Origin: Paraspadella gotoi
Taxonomy: Eukaryota; Chaetognatha
Reading direction: 5' to 3'
NCBI GenBank assembly: GCA_051294375.1
Contig: CM119265.1
Location: 14,794,963 to 14,858,962, forward strand
DNA: 64,000 bases
Shown: piece after piece, positions 19,403 to 30,469 of the stretch
Numbering within the stretch: the stretch's first letter is position 1
Layout: every line of letters begins with the position of its first letter
The notes under the pieces: generated by a model
Told to the model about the DNA's origin: nothing
The model's input: only the letters and a program-made list of their open reading frames with translations
The model's database searches: none
Position numbers and translations under genes: made by a program

Positions 19403-19499
19403 ACAGGATCCCCGGGCCAAGACATCACTCAGGTTCCTCAAGCCTGAGAGGTGTTTGACAAGACTGTTACCATAGTGGGAGAGGGAGAGAGCGTGAGTT

Positions 19500-19612
19500 G
19501 TGGGGGCATAGGCGTTTGTTGTAGCGTACCCCAGGGGCATAGGCGTTTGTCATAGCGTACCCGAAATCGTAGGGCATAGGCGTTTGTCGTAGCGTACCCT
19601 GAGAAGGTTGCG
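19500..19612. repeat. ~30-bp tandem repeat, three to four units
   Basis: Units read GGGGCATAGGCGTTTGT followed by YRTAGCGTACCC. The array lies between the two family 2 copies and may be part of a composite unit. Confidence 0.8.
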
Positions 19613-19636
19613 TGTTCGATAGTAGGGCTCACCACT

Positions 19637-19890
19637 TATGGCAACAGCCGGGTTGCCTGTGATGCCCATTGGGATGGGGCATCTCACTGTTGGCTTTGGG
19701 GGCTTCCAACCCTCAGTGACGCCTCCAGTCACTGGCGCGGTTACCCGAGGACGGTCTCGCTTTGCCAACGCAGAGGGAAGTCGTTAGGACTGTGGATGGA
19801 ACACTATGCCTGGGATGGTGTGTTCCCCCTCTGAGCCAATGGATTTGGCTGACGGATGGTGGACGTGAGGCGGTGTGAATATACCGCGAC
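19637..19890 (+). repeat. Dispersed repeat family 2, copy 2
   Basis: Nearly identical to copy 1, about 490 bp away and in direct orientation, suggesting tandem duplication of a composite unit that includes the 30-bp repeats. Confidence 0.8.
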
Positions 19891-19918
19891 AAGGTACTTA
19901 AATCTCAAGAGCGCTTTG

Positions 19919-20890
19919 AGATAAAACAAGTTTGAGCAAACTATGTCGGATCTGCCCACGATCATTAGCGGTAATTAATAATTAATACAAACTATATAAA
20001 CTAAAATAATAATTCAATTAATAAATTAATTAATTTGATCCAAAATGTTTGTTTTTAGGTTTTTTCGGCACTGACCACGACAAAAGCAATGACGACGATG
20101 ATGGCGACGACGATAATAATTCCGATAACGATTGACTTGATTGATTGGTTAAATAATTAATTAATTTATAAATAAATTGATTTATTTATTTAATAATTAA
20201 TTAATAGATAACTAAATAAATTGATTGATTGAATAATTATTTGCTTGATTAATGACCGATAAATTAATCATTTATTAATTAATTGACTAATTGATTAATT
20301 AACTGATTAATTATTTGATTAATTAATACATCTTGCATTTACATTTAATATAAAAAGAAAAAGAAGCATAATCATAATCAATTAGTGAAAAAGGTTTTTT
20401 TTTCCATTTAAACTCATTTCCACTCAGATGATTCCATCGAAACTTGATCTCCAGCTTAATCACACACTTTCCTACCCACATACAAAATTTCAAGTCCATC
20501 GCCCCATCCACTCATGAGTAATTGACGTTCAAATAGTGAAATAGATTTTTTGTTTTTTCCATTTAAACTCATTTCACTGGCACGATTCCATCGAAACTTC
20601 ATATCCAGCTCAATCACACACTTCTCTATCCACATACAGAATTTCATTCCAATCCATTCATCCAATCACGAGCAATTGGAGTTTTTTGCTAAGGTGGAAC
20701 GGACGGACAGATGGACGGATGGATGGATGGACGGACAGACGGACATCGTTTTTTTTTGTATAATATATTATAATTTGATGTTTTGACTTGATATAAGTGA
20801 ATGCCCGACAAGATTGAGGGGGCGGACCGATGGACCGACAAAGTGAATAATAGAGTTGGGATCTGCTGATAAGCAGATCCGACTAAAAAA
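19919..20890 (+). mobile_element. MITE-like element with terminal inverted repeats and 3' hairpin, copy 1
   Basis: The left end has GTCGGATCTGC and the right end GCAGATCCGAC, an 11-bp terminal inverted repeat. The right end also forms a hairpin (GGATCTGCT, loop GATA, AGCAGATCC). The interior is AT-rich with ATTAATTA runs, a block with GATTCCATCGAAACTT present twice, and a GGACGGAC stretch near 20700-20745. No transposase is encoded. The second long copy is at 21896-23021. I infer a non-autonomous DNA transposon; the end CTAA after a hairpin also fits a Helitron 3' end less well. Confidence 0.6.
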
Positions 20891-21604
20891 AATTAAAACC
20901 TTATTCAGAAATTGAACGCTTTTGTCTTTTGATCAATACCCAATATGACTGTTCGAAAAAGGCTGTCCGCAATTAGTATCATATTAGTGATAAAGACTAA
21001 CACTTCATCTCTATTTAATAGATTTTGAGTTTCAGCCCCAGTTGAAAAAATAATTAATGAACGCGAAGTCTAACGCTAATCCACCGGTATTGTAAAATTT
21101 ACCGAACCGATCTGGCATGCTAAGTAGTTAGTATAGAAAGGCCGCATAATCCGCCAAAATGGGCAACGGTCTCTTTTCACAATGCCAGCTTTATGCTATA
21201 AGGAAATAATTATAACTTGGTTTCAGGAATTTTATTAACAAAAATTAAAAATTATCCGCACAATTTTGGCATCTTAAAGGGAAATCTTTGCCACTTACAA
21301 ACGCTTTCCGAACTCTGAGTGTCCACCACCACCAAACTTAATGGGGTTCCTTTTTCCTTTGAGAGGAAATTAATGATGTCCACACATTTTGGAGATGATG
21401 GGTCCATGAGCACCGACAAATAAGCTATGGAAAGTTTTTAGAAGCAATTGCTTATTGTAAATTTTTTATATAAATTGAAACGCTAAAAACTAATATAATA
21501 TGAAATAAAAAGTATGGAGTCAATAACAAAACATAGCAAAATCAATTACGAAATACCAGTAATCAGCAAGTTAAATCATTGCACAATTGCATAACCGCGC
21601 TAGA

Positions 21605-21705
21605 GGTATGAGGTGCTGCTGAGGGTACGAAGCCCGCAACGCCAACAGGTGATATGCCCCACCCAGCTTGGAATCACAGGCAACCCAGATGTTGCCATAA
21701 CATAA
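21605..21705 (-). repeat. Dispersed repeat family 2, diverged fragment
   Basis: The reverse complement resembles the first ~100 bp of the family 2 unit (TTATGGCAACA...GGTTGCCTGTGAT...GGGGCAT) with many substitutions. Confidence 0.55.
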
Positions 21706-21895
21706 TTTTGATAAAAAATAGTGTAATATTTATATTAGTACATGCAGAGGAGAGTTAAAACAAGAAACGGCAAATTCAACATAATGCACCGAATTAACTT
21801 TCTTATTGCATTTTCAGATGATCACTTGATTATATATAAATATAATATAGCATATTAAACCACAAAAAAAAAAGATTAAAAAATTTAAAAATATA

Positions 21896-23021
21896 TAAAC
21901 AAGTTTGAGCAATGTTGGATCTTCCCAGGATAATTAAGCGGTAAACAGCTAAATAAATAAACAAATAAATATTAAATAAATACTATAGTAGAAATAATTA
22001 CAAATTAAGTACAAATAAATTTTTCAACTATTATTTTTTTTTCAACTTGCATACTTTTTTTCAACTCTCATCATTTTTTTCAACTCACATCATTTTTTTC
22101 ACTTCGCATCATTTTTTTCAACTCGCATCATTTTTTTCAACTTGCATCATTTTTTAACTTGTATCTTTTTTTTCAACTCGCATCATTTTTTTCAACTTGC
22201 ACCATTTTTTCAACTCGCATCATTTTTTTTCAACTTGCATCATTTTTTTCAAATTGCATCATTTTTTTACTTAATTACTTAATTTATTAATTAATTAAAT
22301 AATTAATTAAAACATTCATGATTGAGCATAAATAATAAAAATACAAGTCAACTTGTCTTTGGTATTTTTCCATGCAAACTCATTTCCACTCCTTGATTCC
22401 TTGATTGATTAATTGACCGATTAGTTAATTATTTATTAATTGACTAACTGATTAACTAACTGATTAATTATTTGATTAATTAATACATCTTGCATTTACA
22501 TTTAATATAAAAAGAAAAAGATGCATAATAAATTAGTAAAATAGGTTTTTTATTTTTTTCATTTAAACCCATTTCCACTCAGACAATTCCATCGAAACTT
22601 GATTTCCAGCTTAATCACACACTTTCCTACCCACATACAAAATTTCAAGTCAATCGCCCCGTCCACTCATGAGTAATTGGCGTTCAAATAGTGAAATAGA
22701 TTTTTTTGTTTTTTCCATTTTAACTCATTTTCACTTGCACGATTCCATCGAAACTTCATATACAGATCAATCACACTCTTCCCTACCCCTCATTCCAATC
22801 CAACCATCCAATCATGAGTAATTGAAGTTTTTTGCTAAGGCGGGACGGATGGAAAGACATACGGACGGACGGACGAACATCATTTTTTTTGCATAATTTA
22901 TCATAATTCGATGTTCTGACATGTAATAAGTTAATGCCCGACAAGATTGAGGGGACGGACCGACGGACTGACAAAGTGAATTATAGAGTCGGGATCTGCT
23001 GATAAGCAGATCCGACTAAAA
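21896..23021 (+). mobile_element. MITE-like element, copy 2
   Basis: Same architecture as 19919-20890: diverged left end GTTGGATCTTCCCA, AT-rich interior, blocks with CATCGAAACTT, GACGGACGGACGAACATC, and the right hairpin ending AGCAGATCCGACTAA. It is longer because it carries a tandem array at about 22030-22270. Confidence 0.6.
22030..22270. repeat. ~19-bp tandem repeat CATCATTTTTTTCAACTCG, about 12 units
   Basis: Imperfect head-to-tail units with variable T-run length, inside the second MITE-like copy. There is no unique spacer between units, so it is not a CRISPR array. Confidence 0.8.
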
Positions 23022-23310
23022 ACTTGCCAATAAAATATTTAGTTTAATTCTAATCTCAATGGCTTCGAAGCAGAAATACAACGGCAAAAGGTATAAATTA
23101 GGTCGTACACAGAGACAAAAGACGCACTAACTGATCAAAAAGTGGCTTAGAGTTGGTCTGTAAGTACTAGCATTAAAACTGATTAAAAACATAATCGTTA
23201 TGATTAGTTATTTTTTTCGAATTGCCCGAAAAATAAGTAAAATAACTTTTTTTTCATTAAAAATATATTAAATCATAACAGTACCTGTATTAACTTTATC
23301 TCATTTACTT

Positions 23311-24375
23311 CTAAAAACCTTCAGAAAATCCAGGAATTGGTACAGGAATTTGTGTGGAAGATCCTGTATTATTTGAGATCGTTGCTGTAGGACCTGAAGC
23401 ATTGGTAGTCGGTAAAGCTCTTGACTTGTTTGATGCCGAAAATGAAGTTAAAGGTAAACTTCCATTTGTCCAAGTTGTTGTGCTTCTTTGGGTTAAACCA
23501 GAAACTGAATGTGAAGAGAAAGTAACAGTAGTGGATGTATTAGAAATCTTGGTTGTATTTCCCGGGTTTAAAGTGGATTCCATTTGGGATGAAGAAGTTG
23601 ACAATGATGAGGGTAAACTTTCTTTAGCCGCACTGGATGACTTAGAGGGTTGGATCGGTGGTCCAGTTGATATTGCTGGAGAAGTAGTATTGCTAGTCGT
23701 TTTAGTTGTGCTTTCAGCAGATTTTATTGTGGTTGTCTTGTTTGAATGAAAGCTTGATGTAAAGTAGCCTGTGGTACCTGTCTTTGGCGTAATGGAAGTG
23801 TTTGAACTGGTTTTTGTGTAGGTTGAAGTAGGCAACGATGTGTGTAAACTTTCATTAGCTGATCTCGATGACTTAGAGGATTGGGTTAAAGGTACAGTGG
23901 AGATTGTTGTTGGAAAGGAAGTATTACTAGTCGTTTTAGTAGTGCTTTCAGCAGGTTTTTTTGTGGTTGTCTTGTTGGCTAGCCCTGAAGTTTTTGAATG
24001 AGAGCTTGAAGTTGAATTAAATTTGCTTGTCGTACCTGTCATTGATGTGTTGGAAGGTTTGGAAGTGGTTACTGCTTGGGATGAAGATGGAGGCAATGAA
24101 GATGAAACACTTTCATTAGCTGATGTAGATGACTTAGAGGGTTGGGTTAAAGGTACAGTGGAAAATGTTATTGGAAAAGAAGTATTACTAGTCGTTTTAG
24201 TAGTGCTTTCAGCAGGTTTTATTGTGGTTGTCTTGTTGGCTTGCCCTGAAGTTTTTGAATGAGAGCTTGAAGTTGAATTAAATTTGCTTGTAGTACCTGT
24301 CATTGATGTTTTGGAAGGTTTTGAAGTGGTTACTGCTTGGGCGAATGCAATGACATGCGAGGCTAATGAACGCAT
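23311..24375 (-). CDS. Mucin gene, 3' part of exon 2 (87-residue repeats)
   Basis: 354 open codons with units of about 87 residues (261 bp). Each contains SKFNSTSSSHSKTSG, NKTTTIKPAESTTKTTSN, TVPLTQPSKSS and SANES. The last ~90 codons leave the repeat and form the unique C-terminus. The left edge of the frame at 24375 coincides with a garbled repeat copy, so the true exon continues to 25956. Confidence 0.75.
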   Translation of the reverse strand: MRSLASHVIAFAQAVTTSKPSKTSMTGTTSKFNSTSSSHSKTSGQANKTTTIKPAESTTKTTSNTSFPITFSTVPLTQPSKSSTSANESVSSSLPPSSSQAVTTSKPSNTSMTGTTSKFNSTSSSHSKTSGLANKTTTKKPAESTTKTTSNTSFPTTISTVPLTQSSKSSRSANESLHTSLPTSTYTKTSSNTSITPKTGTTGYFTSSFHSNKTTTIKSAESTTKTTSNTTSPAISTGPPIQPSKSSSAAKESLPSSLSTSSSQMESTLNPGNTTKISNTSTTVTFSSHSVSGLTQRSTTTWTNGSLPLTSFSASNKSRALPTTNASGPTATISNNTGSSTQIPVPIPGFSEGF

Positions 24376-27300
24376 AAAACACTTTCATTAGCTGATGTAG
24401 ATAACTTAGAGGGTTGGGTTAAAGGTACAGGAGGAGATTGTTGTTGGAAAAGAAGTATTACTAGTCGTTTTAAGTTGTGCTTTCAGCAGGTTTTATGTGG
24501 TCGTCTTGTTACCGAGCCCATAGAAGTTGGAATAGTAATGAGACCTAGTTTAATGTGTGAAATAAATTTGCTTGTAGTACCTGTCATTGATGTTTTGGAA
24601 GGTTTTGAAGTGGTTACTGCTTGGGATGAAGATGGAGGCAATGAAGATGGAACACTTTCATTAGCTGATGTAGATAACTTAGAGGGTTGGGTTAAAGGTA
24701 CAGAGGAGATTGTTGTTGGAAAAGAAGTATTACTAGTCGTTTTAGTTGTGCTTGGCCGACCGATACTTCATCAAACAGTTAGGGGCTTAATAGTACATTT
24801 TCTAATGAAGAAAGAAGCTATATACTTAAGTCGTATTTAGTTTTGTGCTTTCAGCAGAGTTTTTATAGTGGTTCGTCTTGTTAGACCAGAGACCCGCGCG
24901 TGAATCAGTTGGTTAAAGAATGAGAAGCTGAAGAAGATACTCGAAAAAATTTAAATTTGCTTGTAGTACACAAATGAAATATTTCTGGCGAGGTATGCCA
25001 GTATGAAAAGCGTTCTAAATAAGTCTGGGTTTTCCGACCCTCTGCATGGGTGAGACCTGAAGTTGAAGTTTTAGAAGTTGTTTCTATTTGAGTTGAAGAA
25101 GTATGCAATGAAGAGGGAACACTTTTATTAGCTGATCTAGATGACTCAGTGGGTCGGGTTAAAGGCACAGTGGAGATTGTTGTTGGAGATGTAGTGTTAC
25201 TAGTCGTTTTAGTAGTACTTTCAGCAGGTTTTATTGTGGTTGTCTTGTGGGTGAGACCTGAGGTTTTCCATTTAGAGCTTGAAGTAGAAGTAAATTTAGT
25301 TGTACTACCTGTCTTTTCTGTATTGGAGGATTTTGAAGTTATTTCTATTTGGGTTGAAAAAGTAGGCAATGATCCAGATGACTGAGAGGGTTGGGTAAAA
25401 GGTACAGTGGAGATTGTTGTTGGAGATGTAGTGTTACTAGTCGTTTTAGAAGTGCTTTCAGCAGGTTTTATTGTGGTTGTCTTGTTGGTGAGACCTGAGG
25501 TTTTGAATTCAGAGCTTGAAGTAGAAGTAAATTTGCTTGTACTTCCTGTCTTTGCTGTATTGGAAGGTTTTGAAGTTGTTTCTATTTGGGTTGAAGATGG
25601 AGGCAATGCTCTAGATGATTGAGAGGGTTGGGTTAAAAGTACAGTGGAGATTGATGTTGGAGTTGAAGGTTCAGTGAATATTGTTGTTGAAGTAGGATTA
25701 TTGGTAGATTTCATCGTAGTTTTCACTGTTTTTAACGAGGTAATCTTGCTCGCTGGCCTAGAAGTTTGAGAATGAGTGTCTGTGAGTGATAGTGACGAAG
25801 TAGAGTGTTTCAAAGTTGGATCTTCTTTGGTTGAATAAGTAGGTAATGACGAGGATAACAATTTTGAATTAAAAGTTTGGGTTGTATTTAATGTAGTTTT
25901 CTCAGTGGTTTGATTTTCCGAAATTTTCATACGCAGATGACGTTTTTCTTCAGTCTCTGAGAATCAAATGAAAGTAAATTTTATAATAAGGTGATTATTG
26001 TACATGAATAGTTCAAAAAAGCTTTTCTTTTAAGCCTTACTATTTTTAATTATCTAGTTATGTAGTCGGGCATTGCCGAGGTTCACCCGCCTAGAATCAT
26101 GACACTTTCAGTTGTGACCCGGTGGCTCATTGAGTAAAGCCATCAGCTCACGACCACTAGGTACCGGGTTCAATCCCACCCGGTACCTTCCCTGCGGGAA
26201 GCGTGAGGACGGCCATAAGCCGCCTTGGGGGCATGGCAAACCCTCAGCCTGGTTCCAAGCCCAGGGACCCGTTCCATGGCTGCTAGAGGGGGTTATAGAA
26301 GTTACGGACAGTCATCTTCAGCCCACGTAGCGCCTTATCCACACTGGTGAGCCCATCCTGTCGAGCGTATTCCAACCTTCTGATTCCAGGCCCTTGGTCT
26401 AGCTGAAGATTGCTCCCCTCCCTTCACTGGAAGCAGTGCAGGGTGGGTTACAATCTGGGGGGCATGTAGTCGGGCATTGCCTAGGTTCACCCGCCTAGAA
26501 TCATGACACTTTCAGTAGTGACCCGGTGGCTCATTGAGTAAAGCCATCAGCTCATGACCACTAGGTACCGGGTTCAATCCCAACCCAGGTACCTACCCTG
26601 CGGGAAGCGTGAGGACGACCGTAAGCCGCCTTGGGGGCATGGCAAACCCTCAAGCCTGGTTCCAAGCCCAGGGACCCGTTCCATGGCTGCTAGAGGGGGT
26701 TTAGAAGTTACGGACAGTCATCTTTAGCCCACGTAGCGCCTTATCCACAGTTATACACTTATAAATATAAAATAGTATTGAATCTGTTAATTTAATTTGG
26801 TTTGTATGCCAAAAAAATATAAATAATACAGTTATTTCCTGAGTAAGTATGATTCTATAAATCATATTGTTCTGAGACCACATAATGTCAATTTTTTTTT
26901 AAAATTAATAACATCAAAAATTATTTAAATAAATTTGGTTGTAATAGTAAAACTAATGTTGTCATGAGACATGCCATTACACTTTCTTATAATTAAAAAT
27001 ATATTTTGATAAAAATGCTGTTTTTAAATCAAATTAAAACCATTAGTCATTAACATAGATTAGTTTTTTTTAATGTTACCATCTTGATTCTATTTTATTT
27101 TGTAGCTGATATGTGCTATAGTATCATTCTTGATATGAATTAAAATTCTCTTAAAAACAGGTCAATGATTTCTGAATATATTGAGTGGTGCTGATGAGTT
27201 GCATGATTTTCAGTAATAGCAGCCAAATTTACCCCGTATCCATGTAATGCAAAAGATTTATAAACAAATTTATTTTTAGGTGCTTGTAACCCAGATTAAA

Positions 27301-29950
27301 CCTAATAATATAGTTAAAGTATACTCATGTGCATAAAAAACGCGCTACTTTATAATATTAAATTCCAAAAGCTTCTTATACTTTTATTCTATTTTTATTT
27401 TAAAAATTATATAAAAAAATTAAAGCTTTTTTCAAAAAAGAATCAATCGGTCAAGTAGTTTAAGAGATGTTTTTTTAAACTTCAGTGTTCAAAAAAAATT
27501 GAATAGTTATATTTTATTTAAAAGCTTCAGAATCATTGACCTGTAATTCCTTTTTTTTAACCTGATCTGGAGGTTGTGGTTATCTCTAGTTTTGTAGAAG
27601 TAGAAGCTTTAGAAGTTGTACTAGTTTTTGATGGTGTGGATGATGTTGTTCCAGAATTTACAGTTTGAGTTGTTCCTTTAGATCCTAAGGTAGTGGTTGT
27701 ATCTGGTTTATTGGAAATTGTAATTGGATAGGTTGTACTCGTCTTTAATGATGTGGATAATGTGGTTCCAGAATAGATAGTTTGAGTTGTTCCATCAGAT
27801 CCTCTGGTTGTAGATATTTTTGGTTTAGTAGAAGTTGTACGAGTGTTTGATGGTGCTGGTGATGTGGTTTCAGAATATACAGTTTGAGTTGTTCCTTCAG
27901 ATCGTGAAGTCGTACTTGTGTTTGATGGTACTGGGGTCGTGGTAGTGGTAGTGGTAGGATTAGTTGTTTCAGAATATACAGTTTGTGTTGTTCCTTTAGA
28001 TCCTGTAGTTGTGGTTACATCTGGGTTAGTGGAAATAGAAATTGAAAAAGTTGGACCAGTGCTTGATGGTGTGAATGACGTACCTCCAGAATGTACAGTT
28101 TGAGTTGTTACATTAGATCCTGTAGTTGTGGTTATAGTGGAAATAGAATTTGGAGAAGTGGTACCAGCATTAGATGATGTGAATGTTGTCGCTTCAGAAT
28201 GTACAGTTTGAGTTGTTACATTAGATCCATGGAGTTGTGGTTATATTTGGGTAGTAGAAAATAGAATTGGAGAAGTTGTACCAGTGTTTGATGGTGTGGA
28301 TGAAGTAGCTCCAGAATGTACAGTTTGAGTTGTTACATTAGATCCTGGAGTTGTGGTTATATTTTGGGTTAGTAGAAATAGAGTTGGAGAAGTTGTACCA
28401 GTGTTTGATGGTGTGGACGTTGTAGCTCCAGAATGAACAGTTTGAGTTGTTACTTAGATCCTGGAGTGGTGGTTGTATTGGGTTAGTATAAATAGAAGTT
28501 GGAGAAGTTGTACAGTGTTTGATGGTGTGGATGATGAGCTCCAGAAAGACAGTTTGAGTTGTTACATTAGATCCTGGAGTTGTGGTTATATTTGGTTAGT
28601 ATAATAGAAGTTGGAAAGTTGTTCCAGTGTTTGATGGTGTGGATGTAGCTCCAGAAAGTACAGTTTGAGTTGTTACATTAGATCCTGGAGTTGTGGTTAT
28701 ATTTGGGTTAGTAGAAATAGAAGTTAGAGAAGTTGTACCAGTGTTTATGGTTGTTGGATGATGTAGCTCCAGAATGTACAGTTTGAGTTGTTACATTGAT
28801 CCTGGAGTTGTAGTTATATTTTGGGTTAGTAGAAATATAAGTTGGAGAAGTTGTACAGTGTTTGATGGAGTGGATGATGTAGCTCCAGAATGTACAGTTT
28901 GAGTTGTTACATTAGATCCTGGAGTTGTGGTTATGTGTTGGTTAGTAGAAATAGAAGTTGGAGAAGTTGTACCAGTGTTTTGATGGTGTGGGATGATGTA
29001 GCTCCAGAATGTACAGTTTGAGTTGTTACATTAGATCCTGGAGTTGTGGTTATATTTGGTTAGTAAGAAATAGAAGTTGGAAAAAGTTGTACCAGTGTGT
29101 TGATGGTGTGGAATGTTTGTAGCTCCCAGAATGTACAGTTTTGAGTTGTTATATTAGATCCTGGAGTTGTTTATATTTGGGTTAGTAGTAATAGAAGTTG
29201 GAGAAGTTGTACCAGTGTTTGATGGTGTGGATGATGTAGTCCCAGAATAAACAGTTTGAGTTGTTACATTAGATCCTGGAGTTGTGGTTATATTTGGGTT
29301 AGTAGAAATAGAAGTTGGAGAAGTTGTACCAGTGTTTGATGGTGTGGATGATGTAGCTCCAGAATGTACAGTTTGAGTTGTTCCATTAAGATCCTGGAGT
29401 TGTGGTTATATTTTGACTTAGAAGAAAAATAAGTTGGAGAAGTTGTACCAGTGTTTGATGGTGTGGATGATGTAGCTCCAGAATAAACAGTTTGAGTTGT
29501 TACATTAGATCCTGGAGTTGTGGTTATATTTGGGTTAGTATAAATAGAAGTTGGAGAACGTTGTTCCAGTGTTTGTTGTTGTGGATGATGTTGCTCCAGA
29601 ATGTACAGTTTGAGTTGTTACATTAGATCCTATAGTTGTGGTTATATTTGGGTTAGTAGAAATAGAAGTTGGAGAAGTTGTACCAGTGTTTGATGGTGTG
29701 GATGAAGTAGCTCCAGAATGAATTGTTATATTAGATCCTGTGGATGTGGTTACAGAACTTAATGTTGTTCCAGTATTTGTAGTTGATCCATTTTTTTTAG
29801 CAATAGTTGGAGTGGTAAACACTGAAGAAGTATTAAATGGAGAGGTTTTAGTTTTTCTGCCAGATGCTGAACTTGTAGTTATATTTGGTTTGGAAGAATT
29901 TCCTGATATTCCTTCTGAAGTGGATGTTAACATTGTTGTCGAAGAGGTAG
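23311..29950 (-). CDS. Mucin-like Ser/Thr-repeat protein gene (two large repeat exons)
   Basis: Two Ser/Thr-rich reverse-strand exons, 27562-29950 and 23311-25956, appear to belong to one gene. The first ends with a GT donor after an open codon (phase 1) and the second starts after a TCTCAG acceptor whose first two bases restore the frame. Exon 1 has an acceptor (ATTTACAG) at 29951, so an upstream exon with the signal peptide is expected but not identified. Both exons are dominated by Thr, Ser, Pro and Asn, with many potential O-glycosylation sites and NxT sequons, as in secreted or surface mucins. The C-terminus (PVPIPGFSEGF, stop at 23311) has no membrane anchor. Repeat units are frame-broken by small indels and some copies are garbled, so the protein cannot be read continuously. 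Confidence 0.7.
24340..25075 (-). other. Garbled repeat copies inside mucin exon 2
   Basis: Repeat units here are interrupted by sequence that does not belong to the array: about 24340-24375, 24500-24555, 24752-24840 and 24880-25060. One of these (24754-24811) matches the reverse complement of 34392-34442 almost completely. The interruptions destroy the reading frame. Either small insertions or assembly misjoins in a collapsed tandem array would explain them. Confidence 0.6.
24905..25956 (-). CDS. Mucin gene, 5' part of exon 2
   Basis: 341 open codons plus the preceding splice-acceptor-linked codons. The exon begins TEEKRHLRMKISENQTTEK, a charged entry sequence, then enters Ser/Thr repeats of the same family (KTSGLTNKTTTIKPAEST, TVPFTQPSQSS). 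The acceptor is at 25957-25958. Confidence 0.7.
26061..26343 (+). mobile_element. tRNA-derived SINE in the mucin intron, copy 1
   Basis: Box A-like TGGCTCATTGAGTAAAGCC and box B GGTTCAATCCC lie ~35 bp apart in the head. Box B sits in the loop of a perfect 10-bp inverted repeat (GGTACCGGGT and ACCCGGTACC). The body ends ACGTAGCGCCTTATCCACA. Related copies are at 26466, 3988 (inverted) and 47760 (inverted). Confidence 0.8.
26466..26751 (+). mobile_element. tRNA-derived SINE in the mucin intron, copy 2
   Basis: Direct-orientation copy about 405 bp after copy 1, with a few substitutions and one insertion in the GGTACC hairpin arm. The 26344-26465 spacer may be an extra 3' module of the SINE present only in copy 1. 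Confidence 0.8.
26760..27555. other. AT-rich part of the mucin intron
   Basis: I see no exon, repeat family or RNA gene; the sequence is AT-rich throughout. Confidence 0.5.
27562..29950 (-). CDS. Mucin gene, exon 1 with 117-bp tandem repeats
   Basis: About 18 units of 117 bp (39 residues) follow a non-repetitive start (TSEGISGNSSKPNITTSS...). A unit reads NVTTQTVHSGATSSTPSN then TGTTSPTSISTNPNITTTPGS. Only the first ~170 codons (29535-30047, which begins slightly upstream of the acceptor) stay open because later units differ by one-base indels. The unit length is a multiple of three and units stay very similar, which supports a real coding array. This repeat is unrelated in sequence to the 87-residue repeat of exon 2. 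Confidence 0.7.
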
Positions 29951-30469
29951 CTGTAAATGAAAAATTTAATTTGAAAAACACCATTATTTTTATCATGTCG
30001 ATTAGGAAAATACCTGATGAATCTCTTTTTAAGCCAAAAATTATCAAAATTATTTGCTATTGTTATAAATAATTGTAAGCAAAATGATTGTATAGTGGCT
30101 TGAGTTTGTTAAATTCAGTTGTACGAAATTATCTCAATGTATAGAAAATGTTTATTATTGATGATTATTAAAAACTTCTTTAGCTTCGATTTGAGGGAGC
30201 AGCCATTGAGGTTATCATGGGATATCATTGGGTATGGAAACCAGCTTGGAGAGCAGCTACACATTATAGGGGAAAGGGACCCGTTGCTTGCAGAGTAAAG
30301 ATTAAACCTGAAACTCTTGGAGATTCAAGCAACCACCGAGTAAGGATCACACAGAAAAAGTTGATTCTTATAAGTATAAGGCCCCATATTATAATCCATC
30401 CTGGTGTCAGATGCCCATCGATTGACCAAAGGTCTCCGCCTGGCTCGTTGATGTGGGGTGTTCCACCAC

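Noticed and set aside
26120-26190. Functional tRNA gene
   Set aside because: Box A and B are present, but there is no complete acceptor/anticodon cloverleaf, and the segment recurs as the head of a dispersed repeat, so it is a SINE.
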